From positions 310,001-374,000 of the forward strand of contig NZ_JABAII010000004.1 of NCBI RefSeq assembly GCF_012641405.1: a DNA stretch of 64,000 nt, read 5' to 3'. The notes below the pieces were generated by a model that worked only from the letters and a program-made list of their open reading frames with translations, did no database searches and was not told the origin of the DNA. Position 1 is the stretch's first letter, and each line of letters begins with the position of its first letter. The position numbers and the translations under genes were made by a program. This document shows positions 19,257 to 30,146 of this stretch, in pieces. The DNA comes from Rhizobium sp. P40RR-XXII (GTDB taxonomy: Bacteria > Pseudomonadota > Alphaproteobacteria > Rhizobiales > Rhizobiaceae).

Positions 19257-19907
19257 TTGAAAACCGATCCGGAAAGCTTCATCCGCGCCAATACCAGCCT
19301 GATGGCGCCGCCGCATGTGCCGGAAATCCGGCTGCATCTTGCGAGCGAGGCGCATGAGCTATGGTTGAAGACGGAAGAGGAGCTGGAGGAGATCGGCCTG
19401 CCGCCGCCCTTCTGGGCCTTTGCCTGGGCAGGCGGCCAGGGTCTGGCGCGCTACATTCTCGATCATCCGGAGACCGTTGCCGGCAAGACCGTGCTCGATT
19501 TTGCCAGCGGCTCGGGGCTTGTCGCCATTGCGGCCAAGAGCGCGGGCGCAAGCCAGGTGCTTGCCGTCGATATCGATCCCTGGGCGGGAACGGCGATCCG
19601 GCTCAATGCCGTTGAAAATGGCGTCGCTCTGGATTTCAATGGCGATGACATCATCGGCCGCACCGTGGATGCGGACGTCATCCTTGCCGGCGATGTCTTC
19701 TATGATCGCGATTTTGCCGCGGGCGTCGTTCCCTGGCTGCGTGGACTGGCCGGTGAGGGGAGGCTGGTTCTGGTCGGCGATCCCGGCAGGGCCTATCTTC
19801 CCAAGGACCATCTGGAGGCGCAGGCAACCTATCAAGTGCCGGTGACGCGGGCGCTGGAGGATAGCGAGGTCAAGAAGACGACCGTCTGGCGATTTCTTGC
19901 CGGTTAA
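19257..19907 (+). CDS. Class I SAM-dependent methyltransferase
   Basis: A 216-residue Rossmann-fold methyltransferase. Motif I is VLDFASGSGLVAIAAKSAG (about residues 80-98), followed by an acidic strand end VLAVDIDPWA and then DVILAGDVFYD. It resembles the lysine-methyltransferase/PrmA-like group often annotated as L11 methyltransferase, but the long PrmA N-terminal domain is absent. TTG 19257 is chosen because FIRANTSLMAPPHVPEIRLHLA looks conserved; ATG 19302 is the alternative. The target is unknown. Confidence 0.85.
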   Translation: MKTDPESFIRANTSLMAPPHVPEIRLHLASEAHELWLKTEEELEEIGLPPPFWAFAWAGGQGLARYILDHPETVAGKTVLDFASGSGLVAIAAKSAGASQVLAVDIDPWAGTAIRLNAVENGVALDFNGDDIIGRTVDADVILAGDVFYDRDFAAGVVPWLRGLAGEGRLVLVGDPGRAYLPKDHLEAQATYQVPVTRALEDSEVKKTTVWRFLAG

Positions 19908-19913
19908 AGACCG

Positions 19914-20315
19914 TTAGTGCCTGATAACGCAGACGCCCGCTTCATATGAGCAGGGATTGCCGGCATAGCGGACATCGATGACTTTCGCCTTCGGCCTCAG
20001 CTGTGTCGTGGCGGGATGTGCGTAGGGATTGTAGCCGCCATAGCCCAACACATAGGTTCCGCCATTGGCCTGGTAGACATCCGCCGTGCCGGCATAGGTG
20101 CCGGCGCTTGCCGCCTCATGTCGTTCCATGAAAATGATTCTGTCCGGTTGCTGCTGCATGGCACGCTGCGGCGTCGAAATCTGGTGCAGGCGCACGATGC
20201 CGGAGCGATCGTGGTGATGCCAGTGGCGATAGTCGCCCGCCGATGCCGGCGCGAAGGGAAGAGCTGCTGCTGCCGCCAAAACGAGCGCTGCTGCCTTGAA
20301 AAGATGCGGCTTCAT
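19914..20315 (-). CDS. Small secreted protein of unknown function
   Basis: A 133-residue protein with a clear signal peptide (residues 1 to about 26, cleavage after APASA). The mature part is rich in His, Tyr and Gly (DYRHWHHHDR, VLGYGGYNPYAHP), and a Cys pair is near the C-terminus. No family was recognised. It is convergent with the methyltransferase and divergent from sdh. Confidence 0.75.
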   Translation of the reverse strand: MKPHLFKAAALVLAAAAALPFAPASAGDYRHWHHHDRSGIVRLHQISTPQRAMQQQPDRIIFMERHEAASAGTYAGTADVYQANGGTYVLGYGGYNPYAHPATTQLRPKAKVIDVRYAGNPCSYEAGVCVIRH

Positions 20316-20617
20316 GATTCGCCCCGCTTCGGTCGGTTAATGAAATCTTAACGGCAGATTGCCCCAAGACCGCAGCCAAGTCCACGTCTGGGTTGCCGAA
20401 ATGGTAAACGGCGCGGAATGGGAGGCTCGTCTCTGCATGCTCGCTAAAGTGCAGAGGCATCCGAATCGATTAAATTCAAAGCAGACATCAATTGTGCTTG
20501 TCGATAGGCGTCCGGGTGATTAATGGTCGCAATGATGCAACGCACACTGCATGTCCCTGTGCGCGCGTTGCCCCGGAGATCCGGGTTCTAAGCGTATCGT
20601 AACGCCGCGAGGTTCTG
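20316..20617. other. Intergenic region upstream of sdhC
   Basis: These 302 bp hold the promoters of the divergent secreted-protein gene and the sdh operon. A possible sdh promoter is CTTGTC (about 20496-20501) with ATTAAT 16 bp later; this is weak evidence. No gene, tRNA or clear repeat was seen. Confidence 0.4.
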
Positions 20618-21016
20618 ATGGCGAACGTCACACAAAACCGGCCCTTGTCGCCGCATCTGCAAATCTACAAACCCATTCCCACCATGGTCATGTCGATCGT
20701 CCACCGCATCACCGGCGGCGCGCTCTACTTCGGCACGCTGCTGGTCGCCTGGTGGCTGATCGCCGCCGCGACCGGCCAGGGCTATTTCGAGCTGGTCAAC
20801 TGGATCATGGGCACGATCATCGGCCGCATCATCCTGCTCGGCTACACCTGGGCGCTGCTGCACCATATGATCGGCGGTCTGCGCCATTTCGTCTGGGACC
20901 TCGGGCATGGTTTCGATCCCGCCGTCTCGACCAGGATGGCCAAGGCCACGCTCGTCGCCTCGATCTGTCTGACCGCGCTGGTCTGGATCGTCGGCACCGT
21001 CATCCGGCTGGGTTGA
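20618..21016 (+). CDS. sdhC: Succinate dehydrogenase cytochrome b556 subunit
   Basis: A 132-residue membrane anchor of complex II with three hydrophobic helices. The signature RPLSPHLQIYKPIPTMVMS and SIVHRITGGAL match SdhC. His residues in ALLHHMIGGLRHFVWD include the likely heme b ligand. First gene of sdhCDAB. Confidence 0.95.
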   Translation: MANVTQNRPLSPHLQIYKPIPTMVMSIVHRITGGALYFGTLLVAWWLIAAATGQGYFELVNWIMGTIIGRIILLGYTWALLHHMIGGLRHFVWDLGHGFDPAVSTRMAKATLVASICLTALVWIVGTVIRLG

Positions 21017-21019
21017 TTG

Positions 21020-21064
21020 GCATGATCGTTCCCGGAAGCGCTCGGATGCCTTTCGGGATCATGC
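21020..21064. repeat. Palindromic element between sdhC and sdhD
   Basis: GCATGATC (21020-21027) pairs with GATCATGC (21057-21064), and CCCGGAA pairs imperfectly with TTTCGGG inside. The form resembles GATC-ended palindromic elements common between rhizobial genes. It lies inside a coupled operon and may affect the relative stability of sdhC and sdhD message. Confidence 0.7.
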
Positions 21065-21081
21065 TTTAAAGGATATTTCTC

Positions 21082-21462
21082 ATGGATATGCGCACTCCTC
21101 TGGGCAAAGTCCGCGGTCTCGGTTCCGCCAAGGAAGGCACCGATCATTTCTGGCGCCAGCGCCTGACCGCCGTTGCCAACGTTCCCCTGTTTCTCTTCTT
21201 CGTCATCTTCCTGATGATCTATGCCGGCGCGCCTTACGCAGAAGTCGTGCACGCGATCTCCAACCCGATCGTTGCCGTCATTTTCGGTCTAATGGTGATT
21301 TCCGGCGTCATTCACATGAAGCTCGGCATGCAGGTCATCATCGAGGACTATGTCCACGGCGAATTCGGCAAGATCGTCCTTCTCATGCTCAACACGTTCT
21401 TCGCGATCGTGGTGGCGGGGCTCTGTCTTTTCGCCATTCTGAAGATCGCGTTCGTAGGATAA
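21082..21462 (+). CDS. sdhD: Succinate dehydrogenase hydrophobic membrane anchor
   Basis: A 126-residue membrane anchor with three hydrophobic helices. The pattern [21 protein letters not shown] and [19 protein letters not shown] is typical of alphaproteobacterial SdhD, with His and Tyr residues near the quinone/heme site. It ends 7 bp before sdhA. Confidence 0.94.
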   Translation: MDMRTPLGKVRGLGSAKEGTDHFWRQRLTAVANVPLFLFFVIFLMIYAGAPYAEVVHAISNPIVAVIFGLMVISGVIHMKLGMQVIIEDYVHGEFGKIVLLMLNTFFAIVVAGLCLFAILKIAFVG

Positions 21463-21469
21463 TTGTATC

Positions 21470-23326
21470 ATGGCACCGAACTCTTCTGCTCAGAATGGGC
21501 CCGCTCAGAACGGGAAAGCCTATAAGTATATCGATCACTCCTATGACGTGATCGTCGTCGGCGCCGGCGGCGCCGGCCTGCGCGCCACGCTCGGCATGGC
21601 CGAGCAGGGCTTCCGCACCGCCTGCATCACGAAGGTCTTCCCCACCCGTTCGCACACCGTCGCGGCCCAGGGCGGCATTGCCGCCTCGCTGCAGAACATG
21701 ACGCCGGACAGCTGGCAGTGGCACCTCTACGACACCGTCAAGGGCTCCGACTGGCTCGGCGACGTCGATGCCATGCAGTACATGGTCATGGAAGCGCCGA
21801 AGGCCGTCTACGAGCTCGAGCATTACGGCGTGCCCTTCTCGCGCAACGAAGAGGGCAAGATCTATCAGCGGCCATTCGGCGGCCATATGCAGAATTTCGG
21901 CGACGGGCCGCCGGTGCAGCGCACCTGCGCGGCCGCAGACCGTACCGGCCACGCCATTCTGCACACGCTTTACGGCCAGTCGCTGCGCAACAATGCCGAA
22001 TTCTTCATCGAGTATTTCGCACTCGATCTCATCATGTCCGATGACGGCAGCCGCTGCACCGGCGTCGTTGCTTGGTGCCTTGACGACGGCACGATCCATC
22101 GCTTTGCCGCCAAGATGGTGGTGCTGGCGACCGGCGGCTATGGCCGCGCCTATTTCTCGGCGACCTCGGCCCATACCTGCACCGGCGACGGCGGCGGCAT
22201 GGTTGCCCGCGCCGGCCTGCCGCTGCAGGACATGGAATTCGTTCAGTTCCATCCGACCGGCATCTACGGTTCGGGCTGCCTGATCACCGAAGGCGCGCGC
22301 GGCGAAGGCGGCTATCTCGTCAATTCCGAGGGCGAGCGCTTCATGGAGCGTTATGCTCCTTCGGCGAAGGACCTTGCCTCGCGCGACGTCGTTTCGCGCT
22401 GCATGACGCTGGAAATCCGCGAAGGCCGCGGCGTCGGCAAGAACAAGGACCATATTTTCCTGCATCTCGACCATCTCGATCCGGCGGTGCTGCACGAGCG
22501 CCTTCCCGGTATTTCCGAGAGCGCCCGCATCTTCGCCGGCGTCGACGTGACCCGCGATCCGATCCCGGTTCTGCCGACGGTTCATTACAATATGGGCGGC
22601 ATTCCCACCAACTACTGGGGCGAGGTGCTCAACGCCGACAGCAACAGTCCCGAGCGCGTGCTGCCGGGCCTGATGGCCGTCGGCGAAGCAGGCTGCGCGT
22701 CGGTGCATGGCGCCAACCGCCTCGGCTCGAACTCACTGATCGACCTTGTGGTCTTCGGCCGCGCCGCCGCCATCCGCGCCGGCCAGGTCATCGACCGCGT
22801 CGGACCGGTTCCGCCGGTCAATGTCGCCGCCTGCGACAAGATCATGGAACGCTTCGATCGCCTGCGTCACGCCAGCGGCTCGACGCCGACGGCAGCGCTG
22901 CGCGAGAAGATGCAGCGCGCCATGCAGGAAGACGCCGCCGTGTTCCGCACCCAGGAATCGTTGGAATCCGGCTGCCGCCGCCTTTCGGAGATCTGGAAGG
23001 AAATGGCCGACATCAAGGTCACCGACCGCTCGCTGATCTGGAATTCCGACCTCGTCGAAACGCTGGAACTGCACAATCTGATGGCCAACGCCATCACGAC
23101 GATCTACGGCGCCGAGGCCCGCAAGGAAAGCCGCGGCTCGCATGCCCGCGAGGATTATACCGAGGGTAAGTTCGCCGGCCGCGACGACGATAACTGGCGC
23201 AAGCACACGCTTGCCTGGGTCAACGATGCGGGTGACGTGAAGCTCGACTATCGTCCCGTTCACACCGACCTGATCGCCGAAGGTATCGATCCGCACAAGA
23301 TCGAGCCGAAGGCACGCGTGTACTGA
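21470..23326 (+). CDS. sdhA: Succinate dehydrogenase flavoprotein subunit
   Basis: A 618-residue FAD subunit that oxidises succinate to fumarate. The FAD loop is [11 protein letters not shown] (residues about 30-40). His62 in [10 protein letters not shown] is the covalent FAD attachment site. The catalytic region [11 protein letters not shown] and the C-terminal [11 protein letters not shown] are present. Full length. Confidence 0.98.
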   Translation: MAPNSSAQNGPAQNGKAYKYIDHSYDVIVVGAGGAGLRATLGMAEQGFRTACITKVFPTRSHTVAAQGGIAASLQNMTPDSWQWHLYDTVKGSDWLGDVDAMQYMVMEAPKAVYELEHYGVPFSRNEEGKIYQRPFGGHMQNFGDGPPVQRTCAAADRTGHAILHTLYGQSLRNNAEFFIEYFALDLIMSDDGSRCTGVVAWCLDDGTIHRFAAKMVVLATGGYGRAYFSATSAHTCTGDGGGMVARAGLPLQDMEFVQFHPTGIYGSGCLITEGARGEGGYLVNSEGERFMERYAPSAKDLASRDVVSRCMTLEIREGRGVGKNKDHIFLHLDHLDPAVLHERLPGISESARIFAGVDVTRDPIPVLPTVHYNMGGIPTNYWGEVLNADSNSPERVLPGLMAVGEAGCASVHGANRLGSNSLIDLVVFGRAAAIRAGQVIDRVGPVPPVNVAACDKIMERFDRLRHASGSTPTAALREKMQRAMQEDAAVFRTQESLESGCRRLSEIWKEMADIKVTDRSLIWNSDLVETLELHNLMANAITTIYGAEARKESRGSHAREDYTEGKFAGRDDDNWRKHTLAWVNDAGDVKLDYRPVHTDLIAEGIDPHKIEPKARVY

Positions 23327-23343
23327 TCTGAGAGGAACTGACC

Positions 23344-24123
23344 ATGGTTGAACTCGCTCTGCCCAAGAACTCTCAGATGCGCGAAGGCAAGGTCTGGCCG
23401 AAGCCGGTCGGCGCCAAGAACACGCGCGAATTCCGCGTCTATCGCTGGAGCCCGGATGACGGCCAGAACCCGAGCATCGATACCTACTATATCGATGTCG
23501 ACGATTGCGGCCCGATGGTGCTCGACGGCCTGCTCTACATCAAGAACAAGATCGATCCGACGCTGACGTTGCGCCGCTCCTGTCGCGAAGGCATTTGCGG
23601 CTCTTGCGCCATGAACATCGACGGCACCAACACGCTCGCCTGCACCAAGGGTCTCGACGAGATCAAGGGCACGGTGAAAATCTATCCGCTGCCGCATATG
23701 CCCGTCGTCAAGGACCTCGTGCCGGATCTGACGAACTTCTACGCCCAGCACCGCTCGATCGAGCCGTGGCTGAAGACGGTGTCGCCGCCGCCGGCCAAGG
23801 AATGGAAGCAGAGCCATGAGGATCGCCTGAAGCTCGACGGTCTCTATGAATGCATTCTCTGCGCCTGCTGCTCGACCTCCTGTCCGAGCTATTGGTGGAA
23901 TGGCGACCGCTATCTCGGTCCCGCCGTCCTGCTGCAGGCCTATCGCTGGCTGATCGACTCCAGAGACGAGGCCAAGGGCGAGCGTCTCGACAATCTCGAG
24001 GATCCCTTCCGCCTCTATCGTTGCCACACGATCATGAACTGCGCCCAGACCTGCCCGAAGGGTCTGAACCCGGCCAAGGCAATCGCCGAAATCAAGAAGA
24101 TGATGGTCGAGCGGCGGGTTTAA
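23344..24123 (+). CDS. sdhB: Succinate dehydrogenase iron-sulfur subunit
   Basis: A 259-residue iron-sulfur protein. The [2Fe-2S] ligands are in [14 protein letters not shown] with a later Cys in TLACTKG. The [4Fe-4S] and [3Fe-4S] ligands are in [16 protein letters not shown] and [17 protein letters not shown]. It passes electrons from FAD to quinone. Last gene of sdhCDAB; a hairpin overlaps its stop codon. Confidence 0.98.
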   Translation: MVELALPKNSQMREGKVWPKPVGAKNTREFRVYRWSPDDGQNPSIDTYYIDVDDCGPMVLDGLLYIKNKIDPTLTLRRSCREGICGSCAMNIDGTNTLACTKGLDEIKGTVKIYPLPHMPVVKDLVPDLTNFYAQHRSIEPWLKTVSPPPAKEWKQSHEDRLKLDGLYECILCACCSTSCPSYWWNGDRYLGPAVLLQAYRWLIDSRDEAKGERLDNLEDPFRLYRCHTIMNCAQTCPKGLNPAKAIAEIKKMMVERRV

Positions 24124-24187
24124 GCCCGCCGTTTCCGGTCATTTGACCGCGAACGAGGAGAAAATGCTTCGGCAGATTTGCCGAAGC
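24112..24187 (+). terminator. Tandem hairpins at the end of sdhB
   Basis: Three inverted repeats follow one another: CGGCGGG/CCCGCCG over the stop codon (24112-24131), CGGTCA/TGACCG (about 24136-24149) and a perfect 9-bp stem GCTTCGGCA/TGCCGAAGC with a 4-nt loop (24166-24187). None has a strong T tract, so this may be a weak or factor-assisted terminator or an mRNA 3'-end stabiliser. Confidence 0.55.
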
Positions 24188-24447
24188 GCCCGAGTGGCTC
24201 TCCAGGCGAGACCAGATATCATATGTCTCGGATGGGATCGGTTAAGATGGCGAAATTCGCCACTTGCATCCATTTTGGGCGAGGCTGGCGGAATAGCCTT
24301 GAAACCACCCAATTCTTGTCCAGCTATCGCCCACGGCAATTTGTAGCGGTATCGACTTGATTAACCAAAGTGAAATACGATAATTCGGACATCATTAAAC
24401 ATGACTTCGCAGATGTCAGCGGTGGACTATCAACTAGGAGTGTGATG
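24188..24447. other. Intergenic region between sdhB and the lipoprotein gene
   Basis: No convincing gene is seen. AT content rises after about 24340, and AGGAG at 24436-24440 is the ribosome site of the lipoprotein gene, so a promoter is likely in the last 100 bp. Confidence 0.5.
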
Positions 24448-24972
24448 ATGCGGTTTAGATATGCAGTGACGGCTGCGGCGATTGGCCTGTCGCTTGCCGG
24501 TTGCCAGCGCACGGCATACAACAATGACAGTTATTCTGCCCCGCCACTGCAGGCCCAGCCTGTTCCTTCCGTACAATCCAGCCAGCTTCCGCCCGCAGGC
24601 GCCGGCAACGGCTCGCAATTCCCGGCTGCGCCAGCGAGCGCGCCGAATGCGGCCAATGCGCAGCAACAGCAGGCAATGGCGGCCTCCGCCATGGATGTCA
24701 CGAAAGAAGCGATGGTCGGCAGTTGGAAGGTCAGCAATGGCGGATCGAACTGCGACATGTTCCTGACGCTGACGAACCTCGGCAGCGGCTCGCGCGGCGG
24801 TACACGCGGTTGCGCGGGCGAATTGACCGCGATGGGATCTTGGGAAGTCTCGGGCAAGCAGGTTCTCCTGAAAAATCGTGACGGCTCGACGATCGGTACG
24901 GTCTACAAGACCGCCGATTCGCGTTTTGACGGCTCGACCGCCTCCGGCCAGCCGCTCAGCCTCAGCCGATAA
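24448..24972 (+). CDS. Omp19-like outer-membrane lipoprotein with AprI/Inh domain
   Basis: A 174-residue lipoprotein. A short signal peptide ends in the lipobox LAGC (Cys about residue 19), followed by a Pro/Gln/Ala-rich linker and an eight-stranded beta-barrel-like domain (about 85-174) matching the AprI/Inh metalloprotease-inhibitor family. [20 protein letters not shown] and the Cys pair are typical. Brucella Omp19 has this layout and inhibits host proteases; whether this one inhibits proteases is inference. ATG 24448 has AGGAG 7 nt upstream; ATG 24445 is adjacent. Confidence 0.85.
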   Translation: MRFRYAVTAAAIGLSLAGCQRTAYNNDSYSAPPLQAQPVPSVQSSQLPPAGAGNGSQFPAAPASAPNAANAQQQQAMAASAMDVTKEAMVGSWKVSNGGSNCDMFLTLTNLGSGSRGGTRGCAGELTAMGSWEVSGKQVLLKNRDGSTIGTVYKTADSRFDGSTASGQPLSLSR

Positions 24973-25032
24973 GCTTATTTGAAGGGGTGGCATCCTTTGG
25001 ATGCGCCCCTTTGCACAGGTGGATATTTCCCC

Positions 25033-26196
25033 ATGCAGCCCATGCCAGATTACTCGCTCAGCGTCTGCGAACAGCTAAAGGCGCTGACGGCGTCCGGATC
25101 CCTCCAGGTGGATTCGGCGCAGTTGGATGTGGCGAAAATGCTGGACCGCGTGCTTGCCGATCTCAAGCGGAAGCGGCCTGCCGCCAAATCCAGCGCGCTT
25201 GGCTGGATGTTTGCCGCGCGCAAAAAATCCGCCAAGACGATCAGGGGTCTCTATATTCACGGCAGCGTCGGACGCGGCAAGACCATGTTGATGGACATGT
25301 TCTTCGCCATGGCGCCCTGCCAGAAGAAGCGCCGAGCCCACTTTTTTGAGTTCATGGCCGATGTACACAATCGCATCGCGGCGCAGCGGCTGAAATTCAA
25401 GAACGGCGAGACGAAGCAGACCGATCCCATACCGCCTGTTGCCGCCGATCTCTATGCCGAAGCCGAGCTGCTTTGTTTCGACGAATTCACCGTGACCGAC
25501 ATTGCCGATGCGATGATCCTGTCGCGGCTGTTTTCCGAGCTGTTCTCGCTCGGCTGCGTGCTGATCGCCACATCGAATGTCGAGCCGGACAATCTCTATC
25601 GTGACGGGCTCAACCGCGGCCTGTTCTTGCCGTTCATCGACCTGTTGAAGAAGCATGTCGGCGTGGTGACGCTGGATTCGCCGACCGATTATCGCATGGA
25701 AAAGCTGAACAGCCAGCCCGTCTATCTCACCCCGCTCGACCAGCGTGCCGAGATGGCGATGGACGCCTCCTGGATGCAGGCATTGCACGGGCGCAAGGCG
25801 CTGCCGATGGAAATCCCGATGAAGGGACGATCCATTCACGTGCCGCTGGCGGTCGAGCGCATGGCGCGCTTTTCCTTCGCCGATCTCTGCGACGCGCCGC
25901 TCGGGCCTGCCGATTTCCTCGCCATCGCCGAACGTTTCGATACGATCTTCCTCGATCGCGTACCGAGGCTCGGGCCGGACAAGCGCAACCAGACCAAGCG
26001 ATTCATCATCCTCATCGACACGCTCTACGATCACAACATCCGTCTTTATGTGTCCGCCGCTGCCATGCCGGAGGATCTTCTGGAGGAGCGGCGAGGGACG
26101 GAAGGCTTCGAATTCGACCGCACGGCGTCGCGGCTTTTCGAGATGCGCAGTGCGGAATATCTGGCGCAGACTCCGGCCAGGCGTGCCGCCGAGTAA
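25033..26196 (+). CDS. zapE: Cell division protein ZapE (AFG1-like ATPase)
   Basis: A 387-residue P-loop ATPase. Walker A is GSVGRGKT (residues 77-84) and Walker B is LLCFDEFTVTDIADA. LIATSNVEPDNLYRDGLNR is the sensor region typical of AFG1/ZapE. In E. coli the protein acts at the division septum in late divisions and low oxygen. ATG 25033 (MQPMPDYS) is chosen; an upstream extension is not homologous. Confidence 0.93.
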   Translation: MQPMPDYSLSVCEQLKALTASGSLQVDSAQLDVAKMLDRVLADLKRKRPAAKSSALGWMFAARKKSAKTIRGLYIHGSVGRGKTMLMDMFFAMAPCQKKRRAHFFEFMADVHNRIAAQRLKFKNGETKQTDPIPPVAADLYAEAELLCFDEFTVTDIADAMILSRLFSELFSLGCVLIATSNVEPDNLYRDGLNRGLFLPFIDLLKKHVGVVTLDSPTDYRMEKLNSQPVYLTPLDQRAEMAMDASWMQALHGRKALPMEIPMKGRSIHVPLAVERMARFSFADLCDAPLGPADFLAIAERFDTIFLDRVPRLGPDKRNQTKRFIILIDTLYDHNIRLYVSAAAMPEDLLEERRGTEGFEFDRTASRLFEMRSAEYLAQTPARRAAE

Positions 26197-26210
26197 CAAT
26201 TCGGTGACAG

Positions 26211-26239
26211 AATTTCTAACGTTTACGTAAGAAATTTTC
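26211..26239 (+). terminator. Probable terminator of zapE
   Basis: AATTTCT (26211-26217) pairs with AGAAATT (26230-26236), extended inward by ACG/CGT, and a T tract follows. It is AU-rich, hence moderate confidence. Confidence 0.55.
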
Positions 26240-26274
26240 GATCTAACCGATTGAAATTGCTGATCGCAAAATAA

Positions 26275-27339
<1,065 letters not shown>

Positions 27340-27366
27340 TTTCCGCGTTATAACAGGGATAAACCC

Positions 27367-28560
<1,194 letters not shown>

Positions 28561-28565
28561 TCGGG

Positions 28566-29057
28566 ATGGCTGCTTCCTTCGCTCCAACGGCTGCTCATCT
28601 TCGCCTCGGTGCCTTTGCCGGCGCCTGGGAGGGGGAAGAGCATGTCGCGGCTTCGGCCTGGACGAAGGAAGGAACGGCAACCGCGCAGCTCACGGCAGAG
28701 CGTCTGTTTGGCGGATTTTTCGTCGAACAGCGCTATGTGCAGATGCGGGACGGCAGCACGTCGTTCGAAGCCCGGAACATTCTCGGCTTCGACGCTGCGG
28801 ATCAGGCCTACAAGCTCTATCAGTTCGATACGGTGGGCTTTGCGCCCACCGCGCCGGCCTCCGACGAATGGATCGACGACAAGCTTGTCCTGACCAACGT
28901 CTCGCCGCGTGGTCAACAACGCATTCTCTTCCAGTTCGAAAATGAAGACTGCTACCGCATGGGCGTCACGTTCTCGCCCGCCGGCAGCGATACATGGCAG
29001 GAGGTCGTCAGCGGTGTCTATCGTCGCGTTGCCTCCGCGTCTTCCAACCTCTCGTAA
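28566..29057 (+). CDS. DUF1579-like protein inserted between sucC and sucD
   Basis: A 163-residue soluble protein. LRLGAFAGAWEGEEHV, FFVEQRYVQMRDG and ARNILGFDAADQAYKLYQFD give the lipocalin-like beta pattern seen in DUF1579 proteins. No signal peptide or catalytic motif was recognised. It begins 5 bp after sucC and ends 12 bp before sucD, so it must be co-transcribed with both. The role is unknown. Confidence 0.78.
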   Translation: MAASFAPTAAHLRLGAFAGAWEGEEHVAASAWTKEGTATAQLTAERLFGGFFVEQRYVQMRDGSTSFEARNILGFDAADQAYKLYQFDTVGFAPTAPASDEWIDDKLVLTNVSPRGQQRILFQFENEDCYRMGVTFSPAGSDTWQEVVSGVYRRVASASSNLS

Positions 29058-29069
29058 CAAAGGCCTCGC

Positions 29070-29972
29070 ATGTCTATTCTCATCAACAAAGACACCAAGG
29101 TTCTGGTTCAGGGCCTGACCGGCAAGACCGGTACCTTCCACACTGAACAGGCGCTTGCCTATCACGGCACGAAGATGGTCGGCGGTATCCACCCCTCCAA
29201 GGGCGGTGAAACCTGGACCGGCAAGGACGGCGAAAAGCTGCCGATCTTCAAGTCGGTCGCCGAAGGCAAGGACGCAACCGGCGCCAACGCTTCGGTCATC
29301 TACGTGCCGCCGGCGGGTGCCGCGGCCGCGATCCTCGAAGCGATCGAAGCTGAGATCCCGCTGATCGTCTGCATCACGGAAGGCATTCCGGTCGCCGACA
29401 TGGTGAAGGTCAAGGATCGCCTCCTGAAGTCGAAGTCGCGTCTGATCGGGCCGAACTGCCCGGGCGTTCTGACCCCGAACGAATGCAAGATCGGCATCAT
29501 GCCGGGCTCCATCTTCAAGAAGGGTTCTGTCGGCGTTCTCTCGCGCTCCGGCACGCTGACCTATGAGGCCGTGTTCCAGACCACCAACGAAGGCCTCGGC
29601 CAGACGACGGCCGTCGGCATCGGTGGCGACCCGGTCAAGGGCACCGAGTTCATCGACATCCTGGAAATGTTCCTCGCGGACGACGAAACCAAGTCGATCA
29701 TCATGATCGGCGAAATCGGCGGTTCTGCTGAAGAAGAAGCCGCGCAGTTCCTCAAGGACGAAGCCAAGAAGGGCCGCAAGAAGCCGATGGTCGGCTTTAT
29801 CGCCGGCCGCACGGCACCTCCCGGCCGCACCATGGGCCATGCAGGCGCCGTGATTTCGGGCGGCAAGGGCGGCGCGGAAGACAAGATTGCAGCGATGGAA
29901 GCGGCAGGCATCCGCGTGTCGCCATCGCCAGCGCGTCTCGGCAAGACCCTGGTGGAAGTCCTCAAGGGCTGA
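29070..29972 (+). CDS. sucD: Succinyl-CoA synthetase alpha subunit
   Basis: A 300-residue CoA-ligase subunit. His257 in [18 protein letters not shown] is the phosphohistidine. The CoA-binding segment [17 protein letters not shown] is at residues 13-29. Full length. A terminator-like hairpin follows. Confidence 0.98.
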   Translation: MSILINKDTKVLVQGLTGKTGTFHTEQALAYHGTKMVGGIHPSKGGETWTGKDGEKLPIFKSVAEGKDATGANASVIYVPPAGAAAAILEAIEAEIPLIVCITEGIPVADMVKVKDRLLKSKSRLIGPNCPGVLTPNECKIGIMPGSIFKKGSVGVLSRSGTLTYEAVFQTTNEGLGQTTAVGIGGDPVKGTEFIDILEMFLADDETKSIIMIGEIGGSAEEEAAQFLKDEAKKGRKKPMVGFIAGRTAPPGRTMGHAGAVISGGKGGAEDKIAAMEAAGIRVSPSPARLGKTLVEVLKG

Positions 29973-29989
29973 GCCTACCTATAGCAAGC

Positions 29990-30025
29990 CCGGACGGGCG
30001 GCAGCCGCCTTGTCCCGTCCGGTTT
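29990..30025 (+). terminator. Hairpin between sucD and sucA
   Basis: CCGGACGGG (29990-29998) pairs with CCCGTCCGG (30014-30022), with a smaller CGGC/GCCG stem inside and a short T run after. It could end or attenuate transcription between sucD and sucA. Confidence 0.65.
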
Positions 30026-30146
30026 CGAAATCCGCAAGTGCATACCTGCGGCCTTGGCGGCCGCGAACGAAATACGGTCGCCGGGGACCCGAAAACCGGC
30101 AATGTAAACAAGTTGGGAGACGGGCGAGAGCGCCCGCAGATTCACC

